Notes: generated by a model from the letters alone, not told the origin. Shown: positions 10,368 to 21,803, counted from the stretch's first letter. The stretch: DNA of 64,000 bases from Siphonodentalium dalli (GCA_032622095.1 CP136062.1:141626351-141690350); one strand, 5' to 3'. A program made the numbers and translations.

Positions 10368-10607
10368 GTTGTGCGTACCAGTAAGCGAACTCGGGCATTC
10401 TTCCTAGGTAAAATTTCAATGAAATCTTCGGAGAACAGTATACGTGATTTCCTCAGCAACAGAGGTGTATTTCCTACATTTGTCAAGCTATTCCCAAGCT
10501 CACTTCAAGGGACATTGTCGGCTCGAATTATAGTTCACGCCACGGATGTAGCAACCCTCCAGTCAGTCGGCTTTCTTCCCAAAGGTGTATCAGTGTATCG
10601 GCTGTGA
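10368..10607 (+). pseudogene. LINE D ORF1 C-terminal nucleic-acid-binding domain
   Basis: The frame reads SKRTRAFFLGKISMKSSENS, IRDFLSNRGVFPTFVKLFPS, GTLSARIIVHATDV and GFLPKGVSVYRL. This is the pattern of the small RRM-like domain at the end of many LINE ORF1 proteins (R-x-F-F-hydrophobic-G, then F-L-x-x-x-G-V, then GTLSARI, then a final G-hydrophobic block). It binds the element's RNA. The frame stops 33 bp before the ORF2 ATG, a normal ORF1-ORF2 arrangement. The upstream part of ORF1 is decayed. Confidence 0.7.
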
Positions 10608-10640
10608 GCAGCCAAAAGGACAAAATACCAGATCGTAATC

Positions 10641-11530
10641 ATGGAGAAGACGCTCAACATACTTACATGGAACGCAAGTGGCGTAACTGCAAATTGTGAT
10701 TATCTTCATGACATTCTAATTTCGCGAAACTTCGACATTATTGGCATCTGTGAACATTGGTTAAGCGAGTCTGACTTACCTTACCGTTCCTTAACTCGCT
10801 TTGCAGTGAATATTATCCAGTTTCCAAACCGGGTAGTAATATCCTCACTGGCAACGGCGGTTCATTCACACGCGATGGCGTAGCTCTATTCATTCGTCGG
10901 AATCTTCAAAAACTGTGCACTTCAGTTAGTCCAGATTACGAACGTTTCGTCGGAATCCAAATTAAGTTATATAGAGCAGGAATTTCGATTAACTGTTCTG
11001 CAGGTATACTTGCCGAGCACAAGCCACAATGACGCTCATTTTGAAGAATGTCTCCAAAAACTCGAACACTGTATCAACCTCTATTCAGATTACGGATATG
11101 TGATTATCATGGGAGACTTCAATGTACACTTTGGAGATTCCCGCATTGATAACCCACCAACAGGACATGCCGATCGCTCGAAAATCTTCTCTGAATTTCT
11201 CAACAGACTAAAATCTATCTCAACCACGACTTCAGATAAATGCGTGGGTGAACGATTCTCGCTCTTCCCGTGTACCTCGATGGGATCACCCACTCTGCTT
11301 GACCATATAATCGTCCCTGTAACAATATATGACCCCGTTTTGCATTGTGAAATTATAAGTGACTTTCCGAACACATCATGTCATGTGCCAGTGACTTTCA
11401 TTGAAAATACCACATTCTGCAAGTGACCTCCTGTCAGAGAAATAGCACCATAATGTAAAATTTAACTGGAAACGACTTGATGAGGATGCATTCTACCGTG
11501 CATTAGACTATCAATGTACCACCTGTATGT
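10641..11530 (+). pseudogene. LINE D ORF2 remnant: APE-type endonuclease
   Basis: ATG at 10,641 gives MEKTLNILTWNASGV. Then DIIGICEHWLSESDL, a frameshift near 10,820 to NGGSFTRDGVALFIRRN, another near 11,000 to VYLPSTSHNDAHFEECL, then IIMGDFNVHFG and LLDHIIVP. The frame stops at 11,426 but related sequence (FNWKRLDEDAFYRALDY) continues to about 11,510. All endonuclease motifs are recognisable, yet at least three breaks make it inactive. Confidence 0.85.
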
Positions 11531-11756
11531 GGGATGGCCCACGTTTTTGTCTGCTATCACGATAACAAATTGTATGCATGGGAACTTTGAACACAATCCC
11601 AGCCGATGTACCCTATATACATAACTTTTATATACTCTATATATAAAGAGCGTTTACCATATCATATGTATAGGTTTGTAATTTAATTACTTACTGACAA
11701 CAGCCCTATATATCATGACAAATATAAAATAGACTAGTTGTCGTGTGATATATAGA
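11531..11756. other. Unassigned A/T-rich junction sequence
   Basis: Left edge of the composite insertion splitting LINE D. It contains one AAAGAGCGTTT motif (11,647) and TATA-like dinucleotide runs; no element ends could be placed. Confidence 0.4.
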
Positions 11757-12170
11757 TACTTACTACATGTATAGCCAAAGCTACTGCATTACATAAAGAG
11801 TGGTTTATCTATGATTTATTTTATACGGGATTTATGGGTACCGCGGTAATCAGACAACGGGACCTCCCTTGGTCAAGGAAACGAAATAACCTTCCACGAT
11901 AATGTGTGGATAATTCGATAATTGAAAATTTTCAGTGTTGGTATCTTTTAATAAGTATATGAAGTGAAAACATTCATACCCAAGTATGAATGATTATGGT
12001 TTACATATGCGTACATGTTAAACGCACTTATTTTACAAAGTCGGGAACTCCAGGCCCCAAAATATGCAAACAAGTAAACACGCACGTATGCATATAATTT
12101 AAATAGCTTTATTTGTTTTAAATATTGCGGACTCCAACAGTCCAACTCCATGCACGCATATAATACGCTA
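11757..12170. repeat. Direct repeat unit 1 of a ~0.42-kb dispersed element
   Basis: Runs from TACTTACTACATGTAT to the CCAACAGTCCAACTC block and is repeated at about 12,371-12,793 with scattered substitutions and small indels. Shared landmarks are AACGGGACCTCCCTTGGTCAA and CATTCATACCCAAGTATGAATG (a palindrome). It is non-coding. Confidence 0.8.
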
Positions 12171-12179
12171 ATATATATT

Positions 12180-12365
12180 TAATACAATGTAGGATAACGT
12201 TTTGTGGCCGACATTCAATGTCTGCCATTTAGTCAGTCCGCCCGTCCGTCCGTTTGTGTCTGTTTTCCGCGATAGATTTGTATGTCTCACCTGGATGTCA
12301 TTAGTATGTGTATACCGATATTTAATATGGAAAATACACATATATGATAACGCATGTTGTCTTAT
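12180..12365. repeat. ~175-bp dispersed repeat, copy 1
   Basis: Begins AATGTAGGATAACGTTTTG, contains GTCAGTCCGCCCGTCCG, and recurs in the same orientation at 13,886-14,055. It sits between the two 0.42-kb units. Confidence 0.75.
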
Positions 12366-12370
12366 CTTGT

Positions 12371-12793
12371 AAAAATGCTTACTACATGTATCAGCTTTGT
12401 TTCCCAGACTGTTAAGCTATACTGCATTATATATAAAGAGTGGTTCATCTATGAGTTATTTATTTTTATACGGGAATTATAGGTAATCAAACAACGGGAC
12501 CTCCCTTGGTCAAAGAAACGAAATAACCTTCCACGATAGTGTGTGGATTATTCGATAATTAATTGTCTATGTTGATATCTTTTAATGAGTATATGGAGTG
12601 AAACATTCATACCCAAGTATGAATGGTTATGGTTTGTATATGCGTACATGATAAACGCACTTGTTTTACAAAGACGGGAACTTCAGGCATCAAAAATACA
12701 AGCAGGTAAACACGCACATATATGCATATAATTAAATAGCGTTAATTGTTATAAATATTGCGGACTCCAACAGTCCAACTCATTGCACGCATA
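12371..12793. repeat. Direct repeat unit 2 of the ~0.42-kb dispersed element
   Basis: Second copy of the unit at 11,757-12,170. The region's duplication includes the palindrome CATTCATACCCAAGTATGAATG near 12,603. Confidence 0.8.
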
Positions 12794-12800
12794 AATAGAG

Positions 12801-12944
12801 GATCTCACATGAGTTCCTATTTTATACGGAATTTATCAACCGAGTTCACTAAATTCGATTTGAGCCGAGGTTTACCGAGGCTCAAATAGAATTTAGAGGA
12901 CGAGGTTGATAAATTACGTATAAAATAGGACGAGTGTGAGATAC
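12801..12944. repeat. Long fold-back (inverted repeat, ~67-bp arms)
   Basis: Arms 12,801-12,868 and 12,878-12,944 are reverse complements with few mismatches; ATCTCACATGAG pairs with the complement of CGAGTGTGAGAT. The centre is GAGCCGAGGTTTACCGAGGCTC, itself a hairpin. A small fold-back MITE or a transcription-independent palindrome; no coding. Confidence 0.85.
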
Positions 12945-13132
12945 CTTTTATCACATGATCAAATAAACCCGAAGCAACGCGAAATATTCATCGAAAACAA
13001 CAATCATAAACTACAGCGATCGCAAGTTATCTGAAGAACGCCGTGACGTCATCGCACGCGCTGATATTAAACGTGTCTATTACCGATAATTATGAAACTG
13101 CTTTTATGGCCAAATTATGTGATAAAAGACGC
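12945..13132. mobile_element. Small MITE-like element with CTTTTATCACAT ends
   Basis: CTTTTATCACATGATCAAA at 12,945 is mirrored by ATTATGTGATAAAAGACG at about 13,114. It abuts the fold-back on its left. Target duplication not resolved. Confidence 0.5.
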
Positions 13133-13143
13133 TAATACATATA

Positions 13144-13878
13144 TCTATTATATATTTTGAAAGATCTGTGTATGTGTTTGTGTGTGTGTGTGTTTGAAAT
13201 CGATGGACTCGAAAACGACTAAGCCAATTTCGATAAAATTTGGTATTTTAGGGTATTTTCGGCCGGAGACGAACATAGGCATATTTATTTGTCCGTGCGA
13301 GGTCAACTTTTCACGTGCGGAGGTCAAATCTATTTTTACGCCGTTTTGCGCCAATATATTTCAGTTCGGTGCTCACAAATCGATTCGATATAGCGCGAAT
13401 AATAAATTGCCAGTCATATAATTTGCACGGTTAGAATCTGTGTGGCTTCATCTTTCCAACGATATATAATATGTATGTATCCGTTTTAGTTATCTGCCTC
13501 AATTATTAGGGACAAGTGGACGTACGATCTTTTATCAGGATAAAATCAATGCCTAACTTCTATGACGTCGTCAGAGGTCATAAAATTAGATTACGTTAAC
13601 TCTCACCCTGCCGATGCATTTGACTGTGTCGCGTTAACTCACCACCGGCCGAGGTATCCGCAAATGACATTGGGCTATATATCTCGGAAACGGGTGTAGC
13701 TATCGACTTGAAATTTGGTATGTGAATGTATCTTGCCCCGGATACGAATTTTATCGGGTCGCCGAGAACGTGCGACACCAACTTCGCGCATGCGCAGACC
13801 AGATCTAGGAAACGGGTGGAGCAATCGACTTGAAATTTGGTTTTTGAATAGCCCGGACGAAGTCGGGTCACCTTCTAG
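13144..13878 (+). mobile_element. Non-autonomous Helitron-like element 1
   Basis: Starts TCTATTATATATTTTG directly after an A. It ends in a short hairpin (CCCGGAC-GAA-GTCGGG) followed 8 bp later by CTAG and a host T. A|TC...hairpin...CTRR|T is the Helitron terminal signature. The interior has a TG run and several degenerate CGGAAACGGGTGNAGC / ACTTGAAATTTGGT repeats. No Rep-helicase gene. Two similar elements lie at 19.64 and 33.58 kb. Confidence 0.7.
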
Positions 13879-13885
13879 TTTAATA

Positions 13886-14055
13886 TATAATGTAGGATAA
13901 CGTTTTGTGGCCGACATTCAATGTCTGCCGTTTAGTCAGTCCGCCCGTCCGCCTGTTTGCGTCTGTTTTCCGCGAGAGATTTTTATGTCTCACCTGGATG
14001 CCATAATTTGTGTATACTATATTTAATATGTAAAATACGCATATGATAACGCGGA
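13886..14055. repeat. ~175-bp dispersed repeat, copy 2
   Basis: Second copy of the 12,180-12,365 repeat, immediately 3' of the Helitron end. This suggests the Helitron or the block between was inserted into a duplicated landscape. Confidence 0.7.
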
Positions 14056-14345
14056 AATATGTAAAATATAGGAATGTATGCGCCCGATGCGATCTCGGTG
14101 GATTCCGATAACTCCCGCTAACAACAAGGGCACCTCCGATGTTTATGTAAACAATATAACCTGACTACGACTGTTGTTGAATTTATAGTTGTAAATTTTG
14201 GGCTTTGTAAGTGTATACCATCATGTAATAAATTCATGATATTCAGGATTCTCTACAATTTTATTTACACTAATTTTATTTTTGACTGGCTAAAACTGCT
14301 CCTACGGCAGACTGTCTGTTCATCATTAGCATAATATAAGCTTCC
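14056..14345. other. No feature recognised
   Basis: A/T-rich unique-looking sequence without long ORF, inverted termini or repeat copy in the window. Right edge of the material splitting LINE D. Confidence 0.4.
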
Positions 14346-14369
14346 GGTGAGCAAGGCGGGGTACCTTGT

Positions 14370-14969
14370 TTGTGGGCCCAGGACACTGTGGCATCACCTG
14401 CTCATTTTGTATATGGGCTCTATAAAACAATCAATTCTACAGCAGATCTGTCTCGCACATATAGTAAGATTGTTACAATCCTACTCAACACAGCCCAAGT
14501 TTCTGTTGGACAAAAGCAGTACAAGAGCCACATCAAGCCATATTGGAACGACGCATTGAAATTTCTATGTAACCACTCCAGGTTATGCAGATACAACTGG
14601 GTCATTGCAGGGAAACCTCGATCTGTTGCTTCTAAATCATACGCTGATTATAAACATTCCAAACGAAACTTCCGCCGCATACTTCGTCGTGAGACCAGCG
14701 CCTACATCACGAGAATCAACAACAATATTGAACGTTATGCAAGTTGTGATCGAGCTCAATTCTGGAAGTTAGTTAATTCAGATAAACAACGTGAATCTTT
14801 TGCACACGAAATGGAATTCAACAGGACAATGATTCGTGATCCTTCAGACATACTTGTTAGTTGGAGAGACTATTTCTCTGAGCTATATTCTAAAACTCCA
14901 CATAAAGACCCATCGTTCGAACGCGACATTGAGTATCATCTCGCAGACATACTCGACCCAGAACATTAG
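14370..14969 (+). pseudogene. LINE D ORF2 remnant: linker between endonuclease and RT
   Basis: A 199-codon open frame. YKSHIKPYWNDALKFLCNHS and KHSKRNFRRILRRETSAYIT are typical of the basic linker of APE LINEs, and MIRDPSDILVSWRDYFSELY leads into RT motif 0. The stop at 14,967 follows a frame change; coding continues with KPNKAGGIDSIVNEHLLYSP. Confidence 0.8.
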
Positions 14970-14989
14970 GATTTCTCAACAAGTTACCT

Positions 14990-16227
14990 ATCTGAGCCAA
15001 TCTCTCTCGCGGAAGTAAACTCTGCAATTCATTCACTTAAACCCAACAAAGCAGGAGGCATCGACAGCATTGTGAATGAACACCTTTTGTACAGCCCAAA
15101 ATCTCTTCGCACCATGCTGTGTGGTTTCTTCAATGAAATACTCAGACTAGAGCAAGCACCACGAGAACTCAAGATCGGTTTGATCGTGCCTCTCTTTAAG
15201 GGTGATCCGAAGCCTCGAAAACAAACACGACAGTTACAGTGCCATAACTCTCCTCCCGGTCATCTACAAGCTATTCGAAGCAATCATCATGAATCGTATT
15301 TTATCCAGTGAACTTGTGTCAGAATTTCCCAACAAACTCCAAAATGGGTTTCAGAAAGGCATCACCGTTTCATACGCATCAGACTTGGGATCAAGGACCT
15401 TTGTTTGCTTTCTAGATTCACAAAAAAGCATTTGATCGAGTGTGGCATTCGGGTCTCATGTTTAAACTGTACAACTTTGGAATTAGAGGGAAACTCTTTC
15501 GCACAATACTCCAGATGCACGTGGATTGCACCAGGTTCTCTGTAATAGCAACATCTCGCAACCTATCCGTATCGAACAAGGAACGGTCAGTTCCCCGTTT
15601 CTCTATCTGGTGTTCGTGAACGACCTGCTGAGGGATCTTTCAACTACAAGAGAAGGCGCGCTTGTGCACAATATTTCAAGTGCCGCCCCAACGACTGCTG
15701 ACGATATTGCTGTGATTTCATTTCCAAAATCTGGCCTCGATAAACTGCTTGCAATCTGCAATGATTACAGTCTTAAGTGGAATTTTGAATTCTCCAATAC
15801 TAAAAGCAAGGTTGTTGTATTCAGCGAAACGGACCGTCAACAAGATGAATCTAGACAGTGGCAACTAGGCGAAAGCTTCATCAAGGAAGCCTCACAATAT
15901 ACCCACCTTGGTATTCTCCAAGTTAAATCTAACAACGCCTTGATTCGTTATGAAGACATGTCTCACAAACTCAGGAGATCTTTCTTTGGTATTGTCGGAA
16001 AACGCGTTCTGCGATCGTGTTCGCCGGCTGTGATGTCGAAGCTGATACAGAGTGTAGTTCTACCGAAGGCCCTCTATGGCTGCGAATTGCTACATATGAA
16101 CAATGGTACAGCACTGCTCACCCTTGAAAGATCGGTTCGAACATGCGTTAAGCATATCCAATCTCTTCCGACGAGAACACCAACACACATTGCACTAGGA
16201 CTGCTGGGTATGCTGCCCATTGTATGA
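14990..16227 (+). pseudogene. LINE D ORF2 remnant: reverse transcriptase
   Basis: Read across frames 15,000-15,240 (NKAGGIDSIVNEHLL, LKIGLIVPLFKGDPKP), 15,235-15,435 (SYSAITLLPVIYKLFEA, CFLDSQK), 15,427-15,540 (AFDRVWHSGLMFKLY) and 15,526-16,227 (VSSPFLYLVFVNDLL, PTTADDIAVIS, YSLKWNFEFSNTKS, VKHIQSLPTRTPTHIAL). At least three one-base shifts. Motif C is TADD, as in copy C, which groups C and D RTs apart from A/B. Confidence 0.85.
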
Positions 16228-16840
16228 AAAGTCCACATTCGGAAATTGTGCTTCCTTGATAAACTCATTCATCTACCTATTGGACATCAAATCGCACTTC
16301 AATTGTTTCTATTTAAATCATATCAGTACCCGTTGTTTAATCGACTACCATCGGGTTTTGTCGGCGACATATTCCCAATACTGCATATGTATAACCTGAC
16401 TTCTCACTTGACATATTTTTTAGAAAACGGTCAGTTCCCGTCCAATGTCAGTTCGTCGCCATGTTGAAGCAGATTACCAAGAGAAATGGCACTCCGCAAT
16501 AGAAAACAATACGGAGCTATCACTGTTCGCACAGTGTCACCCTTCTCCGACTATGTTGTGGAAAATATGGGGCATAGCTAAGAATATCGCACGCGCGACC
16601 CCACTACAGAACCTCGCTCTACTTCTCAACAGATTGCCGTATGGCAATAATGCTCTGTGTCACTTGTTTTACTTTCGCTACAGTAACGAACTGTTCCATA
16701 TAATTTGGTCGTGTAATATAATGCACATGCTACGATACAACTACTGGAATCATATTGTCAACGTGTATGGTATCGTCATGTTCATGTTTCGGGATAACGT
16801 ATCTCAACATCATCTGATGGCCGTTCTTTTTGGGTTGTGA
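16228..16840 (+). pseudogene. LINE D ORF2 remnant: post-RT C-terminal region
   Basis: After a TGA at 16,225 the frame continues VHIRKLCFLDKLIHLPIGHQ, parallel to copy C. A second frame at 16,445-16,840 carries LLLNRLPYGNNALCHLFYF, the decayed counterpart of the cysteine knuckle (only one Cys/His pair left). Confidence 0.65.
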
Positions 16841-17440
16841 ACCCGTAACAATGCCACCGGATATCACTGACCTGATGGACGCAGTTATTGTCGACACATC
16901 AACATTCCTATTGAATTATTGTCGACATATGCGGAAATGTGTAGTGTAAATCACGCTGCCAGATGCGAATGACGCGATGTTTAATTCCGCACATCAACAT
17001 TTTAGTGTTACACTTGATAAATTAATTGTTCTACAGTCTCCTGAACACCAGAATGTAACACACTACTGATATATCGCCTTCCTTGTATATTCGTTTCCAC
17101 TATCTGAGAAGTACAACTTTACAGCACACGCCAATCCCAGTCGATTGCACCAACCATAACACGGCCTCCTATTCAAATAGAGACTCTTAAAAAAAATGGA
17201 AACGTTGGTGCTATCTGCGATTGATGCAGAATTACATATGATCATTACGATTTACTATTCCCCAATATTGACATACAGTAGTACGTTGCCTTATGTACGT
17301 GATCATTGTATTAATATATTATGTACATATACACTGCACATTGTATTATATAACACATCATCTCTCCTTAAAGAGGAGGCAATAAAGTTTTTACACGATC
17401 ATGTGTACCACGCGTTGTCCAATCCACTATCCGTTAATTA
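16841..17440. other. No feature recognised
   Basis: A/T-rich DNA with scattered ORFs below 85 codons and no family resemblance. Confidence 0.4.
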
Positions 17441-17669
17441 GTTTGATTACGTCTTGTACACGCTAATTCGTAATGTAATTTATGGCTCCACCTCCAGCCA
17501 TAAATTAAATTGATATCAAATAATTAACTTTGATTTTAGGATAACCTATTAACCTGAACGTTTACAGGATACATCTTTGTCTCAAATTCCTTATTTTTCT
17601 ATTATCGATATTAGATCGTTGTTATTACCGGGAAGTTATTGAAAATGGCCTACAGTACCCCTTTAATAT
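17441..17669 (-). mobile_element. Truncated TTAA-target MITE (Kolobok/T2-like), minus orientation
   Basis: The right end, CAGTACCCCTTTAA, is the reverse complement of the start of the complete element at 59,240. Homology to that element's first 230 bp is continuous, including ACAACGATCTAATATCGATAAT and the GGCTGGAG...GGAGCC hairpin region. The other half is missing. Confidence 0.7.
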
Positions 17670-18251
17670 TCATAAACAAATGATCTTTTATTTACACTAT
17701 CTCCACAGTTTTATCAACTCTTCTGTCAATAGATAGTTTCATCAGAATATATTTGTACTATTATTGTTTAATATACCCTATATACTGAGGTGGTCCTCAC
17801 CTAGAGGGAATTTCACAAGCAAGCAGGATTAAAATATTTAACAATGGTTACGATCAGAACAACGAACATGACTGGCGTGTGGACCTCAAATAAAAGAGAC
17901 ATTCCATAAGTTACTTATGTCCACTAGTGTAACCAGGTAAATCACATGCTTATATGTGTTTTGTTTTGAAATATATGTAAACATTCAAGTTTCATTTCAC
18001 TTGTAAGTTGTACCTTTAAGACAACTCGCCACAAATTAGTTACTAAAATCGACGTATGTTCAGACCAACCGATAACGAGCACAATGTTATGGTGTCATCT
18101 TTGAAAATGAAAAATGCCAAACAAAAGCATAGATTGTTTATTCAAACTAAAAGTGAAAACAACATCTGGAACTAAAAGGTTGACATATTTCACAATTAGA
18201 GATGTACTGTGAACATTGAACCATTCTAATATAAAATATAATATAATATAA
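17670..18251. other. No feature recognised
   Basis: A/T-rich spacer between the MITE fragment and the KDZ exon 1. A 94-codon minus-strand frame crosses it but has no family signal and overlaps the exon antisense. Confidence 0.4.
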
Positions 18252-19198
18252 AACTCGTTGAGTATAACAATTGATGACAATTTAGAACTAGAGCTAGTAG
18301 AAGGGACTGAGATCCTCCAATTGGGTCGTAGCGTGATCAAATTTGTTTTGAATTTAGATTCTTCATTGGCTTGTGACAATAAATGGTGATCAATTTAACA
18401 TGATACAATACTCTCCGTGACATATATTATTCTGATGTTAATGGTAAGTTTATCTACCCCTTTTCAACTACTACCTGCACTCCCTTTCCCTTTCTCTTTC
18501 CTATCCCTACATCTATAAACTTTATTATTCGGACCATACAGAACAAAACCCGTCTGCTATACCCCAATGGTATCAATTGGGGTCTATACCCCAATGGTAT
18601 CAATTGGGGTAACATTTATTTTCTGAGGATAGGACTTAACAAAAGCCCCCAAGCTTGTTGCTCAATCCTCTTTTGAACAATTTGAGATTATATGTTATGT
18701 ATTTTTTGTTTGTATTTCTGTTCTGTTTAGTGTTCAAATAAAATATTGTTTAAACCAGAAGGGACTGAGGCTGATATTGAAAATGAATTTGATATTATTG
18801 ATAATCATGGTAATGACAACATTGACATTCCTTCGGCTTCGATTTTGGAAGTTAAAACTGCCTCAGACTCAACAGACTTAAATAGTACTAATTCATGTAT
18901 AACTATAAAAGATGTCAGACTTTAATCAAGACAATACAAGTACATCATGTGAGAGAAGAAAGCAGGTTGTGGTGGAGGAGAAGCAGTCCCTCCGAGTGGA
19001 GCTTAGAGACATGTTTATTGAGATGAGTGCACCACCGACAGCAGTTGAAAGAGTCTACTCACTTTGCGACAACACAATATCCGAGGAATCGTTCGCGATG
19101 TGTGAGGAATGCTCCCCAGACTATATTGTCTGATTTGTAACCAACAGTTGCATTCCAGCATCAACCACATTCTGTGGCATAAGCCACAAATATAGCAG
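18252..19198 (+). pseudogene. KDZ transposase gene, exon 1 (acidic leader and Cys/His cluster), interrupted
   Basis: Coding resumes in frame across the LINE-tail insertion: before it TIDDNLELELVEGTE, after it ADIENEFDIIDNHGN, joined through the duplicated target. Then comes an acidic/serine stretch, a frame change near 18,910, VERVYSLCDNTISEESF, MCEECSPDY and, after a one-base loss, YCLICNQQLHSSINHILWHK. The C-x2-C / C-x2-C-x4-H / H pattern ending near a W is the cysteine cluster that precedes KDZ (Kyakuja-Dileera-Zisupton) transposase cores. A TAG stands where W is expected at the end. A good donor, CAG|GTAATT, follows at 19,199. The start is not determined. Confidence 0.6.
18312..18756 (+). 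mobile_element. 5'-truncated LINE/SINE 3' tail inserted in the KDZ exon
   Basis: A 445-bp non-coding insert flanked by a perfect 13-bp duplication, AGAAGGGACTGAG (18,299-18,311 and 18,757-18,769). It contains a 27-bp tandem pair with CCCCAATGGTATCAATTGGGG (self-complementary) and ends in a T-rich stretch and AATAAAATATTG, like LINE 3' ends. It interrupts an otherwise continuous reading frame. Confidence 0.75.
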
Positions 19199-19239
19199 GT
19201 AATTTATGCTTATAATTTATATGTAGACCCATAGTTACG

Positions 19240-20236
19240 CTGGAGGGGTCACATTCATCACGCGAAGTGTGGTTGAGTACCCATACACTTTAATATACCG
19301 TACCTCGTTTACTGAATCGCTTAAGCGCAATTGAATTTCATTTGTGACAACTAAGTGCAATTAATTGTACTCAAACACAATTAATTCAATTACGCTTAAA
19401 TTCAATTATTTAATAAATGTGAAAACGGCCTCACGTACTTGAGTATCGGTACCCATCTTAACAATATCTCACAACTAAACGAGATTCCTGATATCGTTTG
19501 TTAAATTGTTTTTATTTTTGGGAGAAAGATAAAGTCCAAAACAAAATGAAACTGCAAGCTGGTGCGACAAAGACAAATCGTATTCCTATATGTACAATTA
19601 TTATTAAATCGATCGATGCTATATATCATATCCATAATTAATTCTCATATATATTTTGAAGACCTCTGTTTGTATGTATGTTTGTATGTCATTTATACAA
19701 ATCTACGATTCTCGACCGATCGGGACGAAACTTGGTACGTGTGTGTAGTTTGACCGGGCGGTGGACGTTGTCGTATTGGCGAGCCCGTGCGGCGCCCGCT
19801 TCGCGCAGACGAGATCTCGGAAACGGGTGGAGCTATCGACTTGAAATTTGCTATGTGAATGTATCTAGCCCCGGATACGAATTTTATCGGGTCGCCGAGC
19901 CCGTGCGACGCCAGCTTCGCGCATGCGCAGACCAGATCTCGGAAACGGGTAGAGCTATCGACTTGAAATTTGGTTTTTGAATAGCCTGGATAACGTCGGG
20001 CTGGGTAGAGCTATCGCCTTGAAATTTGGTTTTTGAATAGCCCGGACAACGTCGGGCTCATCGGCTAGTTAAGTATATTTGCATTGAGTTTGCCATTCAG
20101 AAAATGTGATCAGTCTGGAAATTTTTTAAGTGCGGTTCTCAACCACACTGATTCGTTAAGTGAGGTACTCAAACTCAAGAAATATTAAGCTGGGACTCAA
20201 CCGCACGTTGCGTGATGATCGTGACCACTTCATCAT
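19240..20236. mobile_element. MITE with ~75-bp degenerate inverted termini, host of Helitron 2
   Basis: The left arm (GTCACATTCATCACGCGAAG, then GTGGTTGAGTACCC) and right arm (reverse complement of CTCAACCGCACGTTGCGTGATGATCGTGAC) pair over about 75 bp with indels. The interior near 19,330-19,400 has AATTGAATT / CAATTAATT internal repeats. The Helitron at 19,643-20,068 is nested inside. Lies in intron 1 of the KDZ gene. Confidence 0.6.
19643..20068 (+). mobile_element. Non-autonomous Helitron-like element 2 (nested)
   Basis: Near-canonical start (TCTCATATATATTTTGAAGAC) and a clear 3' end: CCCGGACAACGTCGGG hairpin, then CATCGGCTAG followed by T. The interior shares CGGAAACGGGTGGAGCTAT and ACTTGAAATTTGG with element 1, in two to three tandem degenerate units. 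The last unit repeats a hairpin-like CCTGGATAACGTCGGG. Confidence 0.65.
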
Positions 20237-21597
20237 TTGTTGCAAGAGGGGCAAACCAAAAACCATGCTTATCTAGTCTCTAGATATATATTTCAAAGTT
20301 TAATAAAAGGCTATATAGTCAACGTGTCGACCGAAAAGATGGCATTTTTTTCAGAAATGAAAACATTGATTCTGGGAACAATCGTTGAATCAAACATCAA
20401 ACTTTGGTTGAAATCTATCGGATAATCGTAACTTGAGTTGACATCCGGAAAACAAAATAATCACTGAATTCCAAGTCGAAAATGGTTATAACGCCAACAG
20501 AAATGATTGGACCGGATCCAAATTTGTCACTTGATCGGGACTTTCTCATATGAGGTGACACACCAAGTTTCATCAGATTGTCAATACTAAAATAATCAAA
20601 GTTATTATCCAGACAACAACCGTTTCAGACGGATGGACGAACACCGCTCATTTATATATTCCCCCGGGAAATACATATTTGGGCAACAATAAGAGGTCAC
20701 AGATCTGTTCGGATTCAACAATTTAAAATGGATCATAAGTCATCGGTCAGAAATCAAACGAACGGACAGACAGATTACATTGCTCAGTCCTTCCCGCGAT
20801 AGGAGCGATTGCCCTCGCACCCGTACGCCCTAGTATTTTTTAATTCACAGGTGCTAAAATTCGCACTCGTCCTTTTTGTCATAATATACTGTAATCGTTG
20901 ATTCAAAATTGTACTATTTTAAGGTTTACTTACATCATTTCCCATCTCAGTTCAATTTTGGGCATACGAAAGTGTAACTGGACATAGGTCTATCCCATAA
21001 TGAATTTTTTTTTAAAGAGAAAAACCCAACTTACGATTATATTAAAAGCTGACAAGTCAAATATATTTTAGGGATGGAGATACGAGTCAATCAAGCTACG
21101 GAATGCTGAGATACATGTATCATATTGGGTCATAATATATTGTGATAAACCTGAATGCTGTAACTAGTAACTGAGCAGGCTTTTGCTCGTTGTGTAATAT
21201 GTCACCAAAAGTTAAAAAAAATTATGGATTTTATTTCAGTATATAAATTTACTTGCGATTATTGGTTATTATATCAATCAGTATTAAGAAAAACATAAAC
21301 ATATTTTTTTTAAACTGTGGCTAATCAGGAGTCCAATTCTCCCATACTTGATACAATTTAATATACCAATTTCCAATAGAAATATTTCAAAAGAAAATTT
21401 AAAAACACGAAATGACCTTCGCGATGGGTGTTGCTGTTAAAATATTCACATAAGTTAAAACTACAATAAACAGAAAGAATATTAAAATATTGATTTTGTT
21501 CTTATACCAATCATAGATATCGCATAAATAGTCGGTTATTGTCAATATCGTAGGTAATTTTCAATAAATAAAAGCCATATTATGTTATGTTTTACAG
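20237..21597. other. Intronic/intergenic DNA without recognised feature
   Basis: A/T-rich. Short frames only. The segment about 21,420-21,580 resembles 30,265-30,420 loosely (ATATCGCATAAA block), so it may be an old dispersed repeat. Confidence 0.4.
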
Positions 21598-21803
21598 TAT
21601 GTAAAGAGTGCGATAAGCAAAACACTCAACACCGGGGAGACCCCACAAACAACCTTTTGTTGAACAAGACACCATGTTGTTTACAACATACTCGTATAGC
21701 GCTCGCTAATCCTTGCCACTCAAGATTTCAGTGTTGAACGGGTCACCATGAATCACTCTTCCGAAACAATTGCTGAGTATTGCTTACTGCACACTTTACA
21801 TAA
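21598..21803. mobile_element. ~205-bp MITE with ~30-bp terminal inverted repeats
   Basis: Left end TATGTAAAGAGTGCGATAAG, right end CTTACTGCACACTTTACATA; reverse-complement match over about 30 bp with a few mismatches. TA at the edge could be the target. Internal GAACAAGACACC...non-coding. Confidence 0.7.

Larger units (their letters stand above)
10290..11530 (+). mobile_element. LINE copy D, 5' part (ORF1 end and endonuclease)
   Basis: A fourth LINE of the same clade but clearly divergent from A-C. It keeps the order ORF1 C-terminal domain, 33-bp spacer, ORF2 endonuclease. It stops near 11,530, and its linker and RT resume near 14,360, so the 2.8 kb between is a later composite insertion or rearrangement. 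Confidence 0.75.
14346..16840 (+). mobile_element. LINE copy D, 3' part (linker, RT, post-RT)
   Basis: Continues the element that stops at 11,530. Order and orientation fit ORF2: linker 14,370-14,969, RT about 14,990-15,990, post-RT to about 16,840. It is ended by a region with no further homology and no poly(A) tail. Confidence 0.8.
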
